From positions 62,001-126,000 of the forward strand of contig JAAYJV010000151.1 in assembly GCA_012522755.1 (NCBI GenBank): a stretch of 64,000 bases of DNA, in the 5' to 3' direction. Source of the stretch: Candidatus Hydrogenedens sp. (GTDB lineage: Bacteria > Hydrogenedentota > Hydrogenedentia > Hydrogenedentales > CAITNO01). Made by a program: the position numbers and the translations under genes. Positions 38,618 through 45,610 of this stretch are shown one piece after another (the stretch's first letter is position 1; each line of letters opens with the position of its first letter). Below the pieces are notes generated by a model. That model did no database searches and was not told the DNA's origin. It saw only the letters and a program-made list of their open reading frames with translations.

Positions 38618-40351
38618 ATGCGAAAGACATATTTCAGGCGTCATCATCCTATTTCTCTGATCCGGCTTTTACCTCTGCTCTTTCTCTTCTTTCCCCTCTT
38701 GCTGATTTCTTCTTCCTCTCAGGTGTCTGCCGAGGATAAGGCCGCAGAAAAGACGGTGCTCATCTGTCCTGTTTCCGGTGATATTTTTGATGGCGTGAGT
38801 GTTCTTGTTGATCGTGTAGTCAAAAAAGACAGTAAACAGGGCGATGTGCTTGTTTTTTCCATAGACACTTTCGGGGGTCGTGTCGATGCGGCCATCGACA
38901 TTGCCGCATCCATTCTTGAATCGCCCATACCCACCATCGCCTATATCCATGGGAAAGGCGCCATCTCGGCCGGAGCACTCATTGCTTACGCCTGTGACAC
39001 CATTGTCATGGCTCCCAGTGCAAACATCGGCGCCTCCACGCCCGTCATGCCCGGCGTGGAAATGGATGAAAGCATGAACGAAAAGTCCATGTCCTTTCTC
39101 CGGGCGAAATATCGGGCTCTGGGAGAAACCAATGGCCACAACCCGCTCATCGGTGAAGCCATGGTGGACCCCAAGATAGAATTATATGCCTCAGCGGAAG
39201 TGGACGGGAGCACGACCATTTACAAAATCGAAAATGGCCGTGTCATGGAAAAATATAATACGGTCCCGGCCGCTTCCAGAACAAGTGATGATCTGGATCT
39301 GGAATTGGCCAGACTCCAGGCTCAAATCATTCCCGAAAATGCTATGGAAGAAGTGGAAAGAGCTGTCAGAGATGCTCTTAATCTGCCGGAGACACGCAGG
39401 GAAACCAACGCTGATACAGATAAAGACCAGGCTTCTCAGGAACCGGCATCTGTAACAGCATCTTCAGACAGACTTCCCGAAGGACTTCCCCCCCACGCTT
39501 ATCTCTTCAGCCCTGCAAACAGTGTGCTGACCCTTACGGCCCGCGAGGCACTGGAGGTCGGGCTCATTGCTCATACTGCATCCAGTCAGGAAGAAGCCTT
39601 GCAGAATCTGGGTTACAGCGCCTTCACAATACATCATCTGTCCATGACATTTGCAGAAAGAGTTTACGCTTTTCTGACGAGCCCGCTCATCAGTGCTCTG
39701 CTGCTTCTGGGCGGTCTGGCCGGTATATACATAGAAATCAAGACACCCGGCTTTGGTCTTCCGGGGCTGCTGGGAATACTGTGCATTGCCTTGTATTTCG
39801 GCTCTCGAGTGGTTTTGGGCATTGTGGGCTGGCTCGATCTGCTGTTGGTCATAGCCGGTGTGATTCTGCTTATTTTGGAAATCTTTTTCATACCCGGATT
39901 CGGAATTACGGGCATCAGTGGCATCATCTGTCTTGTCCTGGGAATCTGGCTCTCTCTGACACGGGTCCCCATCCCGACTTATACCTGGGATTATGTACGT
40001 CTTCGTGACAGTGGCATGATTCTGATTTCCGTGGCATTTTTCTTCTTCCTTTTTGTCGCAATCACCTGGCGCTTTCTGCCTCGCTCATCCTTTGCCCGAA
40101 AACTGATTCTGACTGATGCACAAAACGCGTCTGAAGGCTTTGTTGTTCAGGATGCAAAAGAGAGCCGCATCGCTGTGGGGTTGCGTGGCCAAGCCCTGAC
40201 CATGCTCCGCCCGGCCGGCCGGGCACGCTTCGGCAACACCACCTATGATGTCATGACAGAAGGTGAATTCCTTGAAAAAGGAACAGCTGTGGAAATTATT
40301 CTCGTTGAAGGAAATCGCTATCTTGTTCAACAACAGGAAGAAGAGGATTAA
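38618..40351 (+). CDS. Long NfeD family protein (ClpP-type protease, membrane and OB domains)
   Basis: 577 residues. A signal peptide (about 1-38) leads into a ClpP/SppA-like periplasmic serine protease domain: FGGRVDAAIDIA near 88, and AISAGALIAYACD with the candidate nucleophile serine near 117. A variable linker follows, then four or five membrane helices (about 345-490) and a C-terminal OB-fold NfeD domain (RPAGRARFGNTTYDV). This is the long form of NfeD, typically encoded with a flotillin/stomatin-type protein, as here. It heads the operon. Confidence 0.9.
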   Translation: MRKTYFRRHHPISLIRLLPLLFLFFPLLLISSSSQVSAEDKAAEKTVLICPVSGDIFDGVSVLVDRVVKKDSKQGDVLVFSIDTFGGRVDAAIDIAASILESPIPTIAYIHGKGAISAGALIAYACDTIVMAPSANIGASTPVMPGVEMDESMNEKSMSFLRAKYRALGETNGHNPLIGEAMVDPKIELYASAEVDGSTTIYKIENGRVMEKYNTVPAASRTSDDLDLELARLQAQIIPENAMEEVERAVRDALNLPETRRETNADTDKDQASQEPASVTASSDRLPEGLPPHAYLFSPANSVLTLTAREALEVGLIAHTASSQEEALQNLGYSAFTIHHLSMTFAERVYAFLTSPLISALLLLGGLAGIYIEIKTPGFGLPGLLGILCIALYFGSRVVLGIVGWLDLLLVIAGVILLILEIFFIPGFGITGISGIICLVLGIWLSLTRVPIPTYTWDYVRLRDSGMILISVAFFFFLFVAITWRFLPRSSFARKLILTDAQNASEGFVVQDAKESRIAVGLRGQALTMLRPAGRARFGNTTYDVMTEGEFLEKGTAVEIILVEGNRYLVQQQEEED

Positions 40352-40356
40352 GGTCC

Positions 40357-40656
40357 ATGGATAACAACACTATTCTGGTTCAAATGCTTCGTCAGTTACT
40401 GAAAGAAATGGAGATCGTTTCTTCTCAAGGGGCCGGGTATTATACCTGCGTTCCTTTTGCGCGCCGCTTCAACAAACTGCTGGAACAGGCACGCAATCTG
40501 CACGGAGCTGAAAATGCCTTTCTCCATACCTTTGAAAGCCTGGAAGAACATGACCCTAAAGACCCCAGTGACAAGAGCAATGTGTTGCTGGGTATCCGCG
40601 TTGAAATTTCTCAGTTGATCACCTATCTTGAATGTTTGAATGAAGGTAAGGCCTGA
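40357..40656 (+). CDS. Small conserved-context protein, function unknown
   Basis: 99 residues, soluble, mostly helical by eye, no signal and no membrane segment. I do not recognise a family. It lies five bases after the long nfeD gene and two bases before the short one, so it is certainly translated with the operon. A mid-protein GYYTCVPFARRFNKLLEQA segment is its most distinctive part. A role with the NfeD-FloA membrane complex is a context-based guess. Confidence 0.75.
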   Translation: MDNNTILVQMLRQLLKEMEIVSSQGAGYYTCVPFARRFNKLLEQARNLHGAENAFLHTFESLEEHDPKDPSDKSNVLLGIRVEISQLITYLECLNEGKA

Positions 40657-40658
40657 TT

Positions 40659-41141
40659 ATGATATGGGTAATTTTATTTTTTATTGCCGGAATGGTGTTG
40701 ATTTTCAGTGAGTTTTTTCTGCCGGGTGGTGTTCTGGGCGCCATCGGCGGCCTATTGATACTGGTCAGTATCGCTTTGGGCTTTCAGACGGCCGGTGATT
40801 ATTTTCTTTTCATTATCATCGGTGAATTGCTCGGGGCCGCCATGTGCATTGTTCTGGGATTCTGGGTCCTTACCCGGACGAAGGCTTCCCGCCTTCTGAC
40901 TCAGGAACATGTGCAGACACAGGAGTCCGGTTATGTGAGTGCCGAGTCAGACTTGAGCCTGCTGGGACAGGAAGGTACAGCCCTGACCGCCTTACGTCCA
41001 TCAGGCACTGTGGTCATCGGAAAACAGCGTATAGATGTCGTCACTGACGGCACATTTTTGGAAGAAGGTACCCGCATCGTTGTCGTGCAGGTGCAGGGCT
41101 CTCGCGTGGTTGTGGAAGCGGTTTCATCCCCTTCACCGTAA
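40659..41141 (+). CDS. Short NfeD family protein
   Basis: 160 residues: two or three membrane helices (about 1-70) followed by a C-terminal OB-fold domain (GQEGTALTALRPSGTVVIG near 107 and a second strand set near 131). This is the truncated NfeD without protease domain, the usual partner of FloA. It duplicates the C-terminal half of the long NfeD two genes upstream. Confidence 0.88.
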   Translation: MIWVILFFIAGMVLIFSEFFLPGGVLGAIGGLLILVSIALGFQTAGDYFLFIIIGELLGAAMCIVLGFWVLTRTKASRLLTQEHVQTQESGYVSAESDLSLLGQEGTALTALRPSGTVVIGKQRIDVVTDGTFLEEGTRIVVVQVQGSRVVVEAVSSPSP

Positions 41142-41162
41142 CACTGGAAAAGGAAGATATTC

Positions 41163-42170
41163 ATGGATGCTCTCTTTGGGATTTTTGCTTTCGGTATTTT
41201 CATTGTCTTCATGATCATTTTGGTCGTGTTCATATCCTACATACGCTTGTGGTTACGGGCCTGGCTGTCGCAGGCCAGCGTGGGCTGGCTGCAACTGATC
41301 GGCATGAGCCTGCGTAAAGTCAGCGCAGCAACCATTGTGGACTCGCGGATCATGGCTGTAAAAGCCGGTTTGAATGTGAGTACCAATGAACTTGAAACCC
41401 ACTATCTTGCCGGCGGTAATGTGGTTCGCGTGGTACAGGCGCTCATTGCCGCAAACAAGGCGAATATTGATCTTTCCTTCCAGCAGGCCACAGCCATCGA
41501 TCTGGCGGGACGTGATGTCCTGGACGCTGTGCAGACATCGGTACGGCCCAAAGTGATTGACTGTCCTGATCCCACCAAAGGCGCACCTACTGTGGCCGCT
41601 GTAGCCATGGACGGTATCCAGCTGAAAGCGAAGGCCCGTGTGACAGTGCGTACCAATATCCGCCGGCTCGTGGGTGGTGCAACGGAAGAAACCATTGTGG
41701 CCCGTGTAGGCGAGGGTATTGTGACCACCATCGGCTCCTCCCAGTCCCACAAAAAAGTGTTGGAAAACCCCGACAGTATCTCCAAAACTGTTCTGGCCCG
41801 TGGACTTGATGCGGGCACGGCCTTTGAAATCCTTTCCATAGATATTGCCGATGTTGATGTGGGCGAAAATATCGGTGCCGAGCTGCAGATCAAACAGGCC
41901 GAAGCGGACAAACAAATTGCCCAGGCCAGAGCGGAAGAACGGCGGGCCATGGCCCGGGCTAGGGAAGCCGAAATGCTTGCCACTGTTCAGGAAATGCGCG
42001 CACAGGTGGTGAAAGCGGAAGCGGAAGTGCCTCTGGCTATTGCAGAAGCTTTCAAAAATGGCAATCTGGGAATCATGGATTATTATCGGATGAAAAATAT
42101 ATCCGCCGATACCTCCATGCGCGAATCCATCGCCAAACCCGGAGCAGAGCCCACCAATGAATTGAAATAA
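41163..42170 (+). CDS. floA: Flotillin-like protein FloA
   Basis: 335 residues. An N-terminal membrane hairpin (about 5-30) precedes the band-7/SPFH-like domain with the FloA-specific [20 protein letters not shown] stretch (positions about 118-137). A long Glu/Ala-rich helix ([20 protein letters not shown]) forms the oligomerisation tail. FloA scaffolds membrane microdomains. The tail ends with a short disordered segment. It follows the short nfeD by 21 bases, the classic pairing. Confidence 0.93.
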   Translation: MDALFGIFAFGIFIVFMIILVVFISYIRLWLRAWLSQASVGWLQLIGMSLRKVSAATIVDSRIMAVKAGLNVSTNELETHYLAGGNVVRVVQALIAANKANIDLSFQQATAIDLAGRDVLDAVQTSVRPKVIDCPDPTKGAPTVAAVAMDGIQLKAKARVTVRTNIRRLVGGATEETIVARVGEGIVTTIGSSQSHKKVLENPDSISKTVLARGLDAGTAFEILSIDIADVDVGENIGAELQIKQAEADKQIAQARAEERRAMARAREAEMLATVQEMRAQVVKAEAEVPLAIAEAFKNGNLGIMDYYRMKNISADTSMRESIAKPGAEPTNELK

Positions 42171-42206
42171 CGGCCTGTTGCGACTCTTACTGAAAGGAAT
42201 CACCCT

Positions 42207-42914
42207 ATGGACGATCTCCTGGGCTTTTTTATCTTCGTGATCATTGCAGTCTTCAGTATTATCGGCCGATTTATGAAGGAAAAGAAAGAGAGCACGGAGA
42301 GCGATGAGACTTTCTCTGAAGTGCCTCCGCCTATAGAAATCTCCGATGCAACACGACGCATGGTTTATGGTGACGACGATTGGGATATTCCTGTTGCGAA
42401 ACCCAAGGTAAGCGGAAGAACCATTGTTGTACCGGAAACACAACGGCCGCCTGTGACAGCACAACGGCCTCAGCCACGCCCAGCCGTCAGGACAGCACAA
42501 CATCCGCAGCAAAGCCTTGAACGGCCTGTTCAACGCCCTGTAAGCCCGCAAAGCCCTGTTCAACGGCCTGTCCAGGCACGGGAAATGCCCCGACCCGCCG
42601 CGCAAGGGCCGAGACCGACACCACAGGCCGCTCCTCGGCCGAGTGCGCCAGCCGGTCGAACTGTGACAAGCTATGAACAGAGAGCAAAGCCGGCCAGGGC
42701 TCCCCGACCTGCGAAAGCATCTGCTCAACGGCCGACTCAATCGCGCCCCCAGCGTTCACAACAGAGAATGCCGCAGGTTCAGACCGCTACTCCCGGAACA
42801 GCCTTTGTAAGCGACCTGCACCATGCTCTGGGCTCACGTGATGAAATAGTTCGCGCGCTGGTTCTGCGTGAAATTCTGGGGCCTCCCAAAGCGCTGGATG
42901 AGATGATGTTTTAA
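42207..42914 (+). CDS. Single-span membrane protein with Pro/Gln/Arg-rich linker
   Basis: 235 residues. One N-terminal membrane helix (about 4-20) is followed by a short acidic stretch, then a low-complexity segment (about 75-195) built of Arg, Pro, Gln and Ala, with recurrent QRP units. A compact C-terminal motif closes it (a helix around DEIVRALVLREILGPPKAL). Proteins with this end motif and a variable linker occur in planctomycete-type genomes; their function is unknown to me. It sits 36 bases after floA and is probably the last gene of that operon. Confidence 0.75.
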   Translation: MDDLLGFFIFVIIAVFSIIGRFMKEKKESTESDETFSEVPPPIEISDATRRMVYGDDDWDIPVAKPKVSGRTIVVPETQRPPVTAQRPQPRPAVRTAQHPQQSLERPVQRPVSPQSPVQRPVQAREMPRPAAQGPRPTPQAAPRPSAPAGRTVTSYEQRAKPARAPRPAKASAQRPTQSRPQRSQQRMPQVQTATPGTAFVSDLHHALGSRDEIVRALVLREILGPPKALDEMMF

Positions 42915-42973
42915 CCGATCAAACCACAACAGTGCCCATTGTTTTCCATGGCAACGGGCTTGGAGAGAACTTT

Positions 42974-44980
42974 ATGATCCTGAGAAAAGAGTTTACCCGG
43001 TCTTTTTCAGTCGCGGCATTCCTTTTCTTCCTGCTTCCGGTACTGACTGTCTCCGCTGCTTCCGTCAATTTCGGAACTATGCTTGAGGAAATGACGGATA
43101 TGGAGCGTTTGATAACACTGGATACCATTCCATATACGACCGGTCAGTTTTCCAGCTATGACAGGCTTTCCACAGATCCCACAGTGCTCACAGATCAAAA
43201 TTGGTTTGCCAACCTCGACCGTAACAACCACTTGCGCGTAGAAGAACGTGATGGCCGTCAGGAATGGGTGCTCATGGATGTGGCCGGTCCCGGTGCCGTG
43301 GTACGTTTCTGGTCAGCCAATCCTCTGGAAGGAGGCATTGTTCGCTTTTATCTGGATCACAGTGACGAGCCGGTCATTGAAATGCCGCTGGCTGCTTTTC
43401 TGGAAGGTCGAAGCAAGCCTTTCATAAGCCCTCTTTGCGGCAACCGCGGGCAGGGCTGGAACAGCTACGTGCCCATCCCTTATGCCGAACATTGCAAGAT
43501 CACCATCGACGAAGGCGATATTTACTACATCATCAATTACAGGACTTACACGACGGGCACAGAGGTGGACAGTTTCACTTTTGCCGATACGGAAACCCAC
43601 GTCAAAGCCTTGCGGGACACAGCCGCAACTCTGCTTCATCCTGATGCGATTGAAGATAAGCAGCCTGTGACAGCCCATAGTTTCGATGTGACCGTATCGG
43701 GTGCGGATTCGGAAGATTTTTCTTTCTCCGGACCGGCCGCCATTCGTGGAATCCGTTGCAGTGTGGAAGCGGATAATCTTGAAGAGGCCTTGCGCGGCTG
43801 CCTGTTGAAGATCAACTTTGACGAAAATGAAGCTTCTGTACTTGCGCCTCTGGGCGACTTTTTCGGCACGGCACCGGGTGTCAACGAGTATCAATCGCTG
43901 CCATCGGGAACGCTGGATGATGGCCGCCTCTACAGCCGTTGGGTCATGCCCTTTCAGAAATCTGCTGACATTGAGCTGATCAACTTCAACCGCTTTGCAG
44001 TCCGACTGAGCGGAGAGATCCTGGTCGCTGAACGTCCCTGGACAGAGGACAGCCTTTACTTTCACGCCAAGTGGAAGGGAGAATCTGATATTGCCACACG
44101 TCCCATGCAGGATTGGAATTATATGACAGCTCAAGGTCAGGGACGTTTTTGCGGAGTCATGCTCCATATCACCAATCCCGTGACCCACTGGTGGGGTGAA
44201 GGGGATGAAAAGATTTATGTGGATGGTGACACTTTCCCGACCTGGTTCGGCACAGGAACCGAAGATTATTACGGCTATGCCTGGTGCTCTCCCCTGCTCT
44301 TCACCCATGCCTATCACAACCAAAGCCGCTGCGACGGTCCGGGCAATCTTGGTCATACCTGCGTGAGCCGCTTCCATATCATGGACGATATTCCCTTTAC
44401 CCGTGATTTCCGCTTCGACATGGAAGTCTGGCATTGGGCGGACACTCATATAGCCCAGTCCATTACAGCCTTCTGGTACGCCACAGCTGAGAGCAAAGAT
44501 AATTTCTCAGAGCCTGGCGGCGAGTTGCTCCCTGTGCCCACCTATGAAGTACCCGAACCCGTTGAAGGTGCTTTGGAAGGGGAAAATATGCGCGTAATGG
44601 AAGTATCAGCCGGCACGGTGGACAAACAAAGCGGCAGCTGGCCCTGGAGTTCCTTTTTGCAGCTCTGGTGGCGTGGCGGTGCTCAGAAAGATCATCTGAA
44701 ACTGCGATTCCGTGTTGAAAAAGCCGGGAACTATGCTGTCTCCGCTGTATTCACCAAAGCCCCTGACTACGGTATTCATGAGATGGCCATCAATGGCACT
44801 GTCGTTGCCCCCGCTCTGGATCTCTATAATGCTGATGAAGTCATTGTCAGCGATCCTGTCTCTCTGGGCCGTGTTGATTTTGTCAAAGGCTTCAATTTTA
44901 TTGATGTGCGGATTGTGGACAAGCATCCCGATTCCAAAGACTATATGTTCGGGCTGGATTACATCCTGCTGGAACCCTGA
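42974..44980 (+). CDS. DUF2961 (GH172-type) glycoside hydrolase
   Basis: 668 residues from the ATG at 42974, which has GGAGAG upstream and starts a clean signal peptide (about 1-28). The DUF2961 domain fills about 50-450, with marks such as PGAVVRFWSANP and FPTWFGTGTEDYYGYAW. GH172 enzymes act on furanosides such as difructose anhydride or arabinofuranosyl links. A C-terminal beta-sandwich (about 560-668; GNYAVSAVFTKAPDYG) may bind carbohydrate. Exact substrate is unknown. It converges on a small-peptide operon and a GH38 enzyme. Confidence 0.87.
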   Translation: MILRKEFTRSFSVAAFLFFLLPVLTVSAASVNFGTMLEEMTDMERLITLDTIPYTTGQFSSYDRLSTDPTVLTDQNWFANLDRNNHLRVEERDGRQEWVLMDVAGPGAVVRFWSANPLEGGIVRFYLDHSDEPVIEMPLAAFLEGRSKPFISPLCGNRGQGWNSYVPIPYAEHCKITIDEGDIYYIINYRTYTTGTEVDSFTFADTETHVKALRDTAATLLHPDAIEDKQPVTAHSFDVTVSGADSEDFSFSGPAAIRGIRCSVEADNLEEALRGCLLKINFDENEASVLAPLGDFFGTAPGVNEYQSLPSGTLDDGRLYSRWVMPFQKSADIELINFNRFAVRLSGEILVAERPWTEDSLYFHAKWKGESDIATRPMQDWNYMTAQGQGRFCGVMLHITNPVTHWWGEGDEKIYVDGDTFPTWFGTGTEDYYGYAWCSPLLFTHAYHNQSRCDGPGNLGHTCVSRFHIMDDIPFTRDFRFDMEVWHWADTHIAQSITAFWYATAESKDNFSEPGGELLPVPTYEVPEPVEGALEGENMRVMEVSAGTVDKQSGSWPWSSFLQLWWRGGAQKDHLKLRFRVEKAGNYAVSAVFTKAPDYGIHEMAINGTVVAPALDLYNADEVIVSDPVSLGRVDFVKGFNFIDVRIVDKHPDSKDYMFGLDYILLEP

Positions 44981-45005
44981 GTATCATCTCATACAATAAA
45001 ACCAA

Positions 45006-45048
45006 GCCGCTGTTCATTGTAAGATACAGGAAGAACAGCGGCATTTTT
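45006..45048 (+). terminator. Terminator of the DUF2961 gene
   Basis: A 10-bp perfect stem GCCGCTGTTC/GAACAGCGGC (45006-45015 with 45033-45042) followed by ATTTTTC. Confidence 0.85.
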
Positions 45049-45103
45049 CTTCTCATTGCCTGTTGACCCGGAAAGCATGTACAGGATCCGGGTCAGGACT
45101 TGC

Positions 45104-45137
45104 AAAAAAAAGAAAGTGGACACCGAAGTGTCCACTT
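45104..45137 (-). terminator. Terminator of the micropeptide operon
   Basis: In the minus direction, a 10-bp perfect stem (45114-45123 with 45128-45137) closed by a UUCG tetraloop, then a T-rich run (45104-45113). Confidence 0.9.
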
Positions 45138-45163
45138 GATTGTTTACGGATGGTGAGGGGGAC

Positions 45164-45286
45164 TCAAACGACAGCGCCGCCGAATAAAATATCCGACAGA
45201 AAAGCGAAGAGTCCATTCAGAAAGCTGTCAAGCAAAAAAGTAACTGCTGTGTTGATCAGGCTGGCAATAAGAATACTGAAATCCAT
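45164..45286 (-). CDS. 40-residue hydrophobic peptide, second of pair
   Basis: The ATG at 45284-45286 has an AAGGAT ribosome site seven bases upstream and the stop is at 45164-45166. The peptide begins MDFSILIASLI and is hydrophobic almost throughout, with a central AVTFLLDSFLNGLF segment, so it should lie in or on the membrane. No family is recognised. It shares an AxxFxxDxF..GL pattern with the upstream peptide at 45341-45457 and is likely a paralogue. The intrinsic terminator follows after about 27 bases. Confidence 0.6.
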   Translation of the reverse strand: MDFSILIASLINTAVTFLLDSFLNGLFAFLSDILFGGAVV

Positions 45287-45340
45287 GGGAATATCCTTTT
45301 AGTTTTACTGGGTTGGAGTTGTACTGCTTCCGTTGAAAAT

Positions 45341-45457
45341 TCAAGATTCATCGCTGGATTCAGGGGTAATCCAACCCATGACCAGACCTGTGAACCAGTC
45401 GGCAAAAAAACTGAAAGCAACTGAAAAGAGTTTGTGGAACAGTTCAAGAAAGATCAT
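45341..45457 (-). CDS. 38-residue amphipathic/hydrophobic peptide, first of pair
   Basis: The ATG at 45455-45457 has a TAGGAGA ribosome site about seven bases upstream; stop at 45341-45343. The peptide starts MIFLELFHKLF, is very rich in Phe (eight), and ends in a polar TPESSDES tail. Central AFSFFADWFTGL parallels the second peptide. Candidates for its role are a small membrane-protein subunit, a holin-like or type I toxin peptide, or a secreted modulin-like peptide; nothing in the sequence decides this. Confidence 0.6.
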   Translation of the reverse strand: MIFLELFHKLFSVAFSFFADWFTGLVMGWITPESSDES

Positions 45458-45513
45458 CTGAGGTCTCCTAATGATTGTAACAATTGACGCGATGCTTCCA
45501 TGCATCTGGTTAA

Positions 45514-45542
45514 TTTACAATTCCTTCACAAGAATGTTACAA
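45514..45542 (-). promoter_or_regulatory. Candidate promoter of the micropeptide operon
   Basis: On the minus strand, TTGTAA (45537-45542), a 17-base spacer and TGTAAA (45514-45519), giving a leader of about 50 bases. It would make the pair independent of the upstream mannosidase gene, which ends at 45611. Confidence 0.35.
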
Positions 45543-45610
45543 CAATATTACTGACAAAATCTGCGCTCAAGAAAACGCCGTACCCATTCATAAAGTACTA
45601 TACTGTAGCA

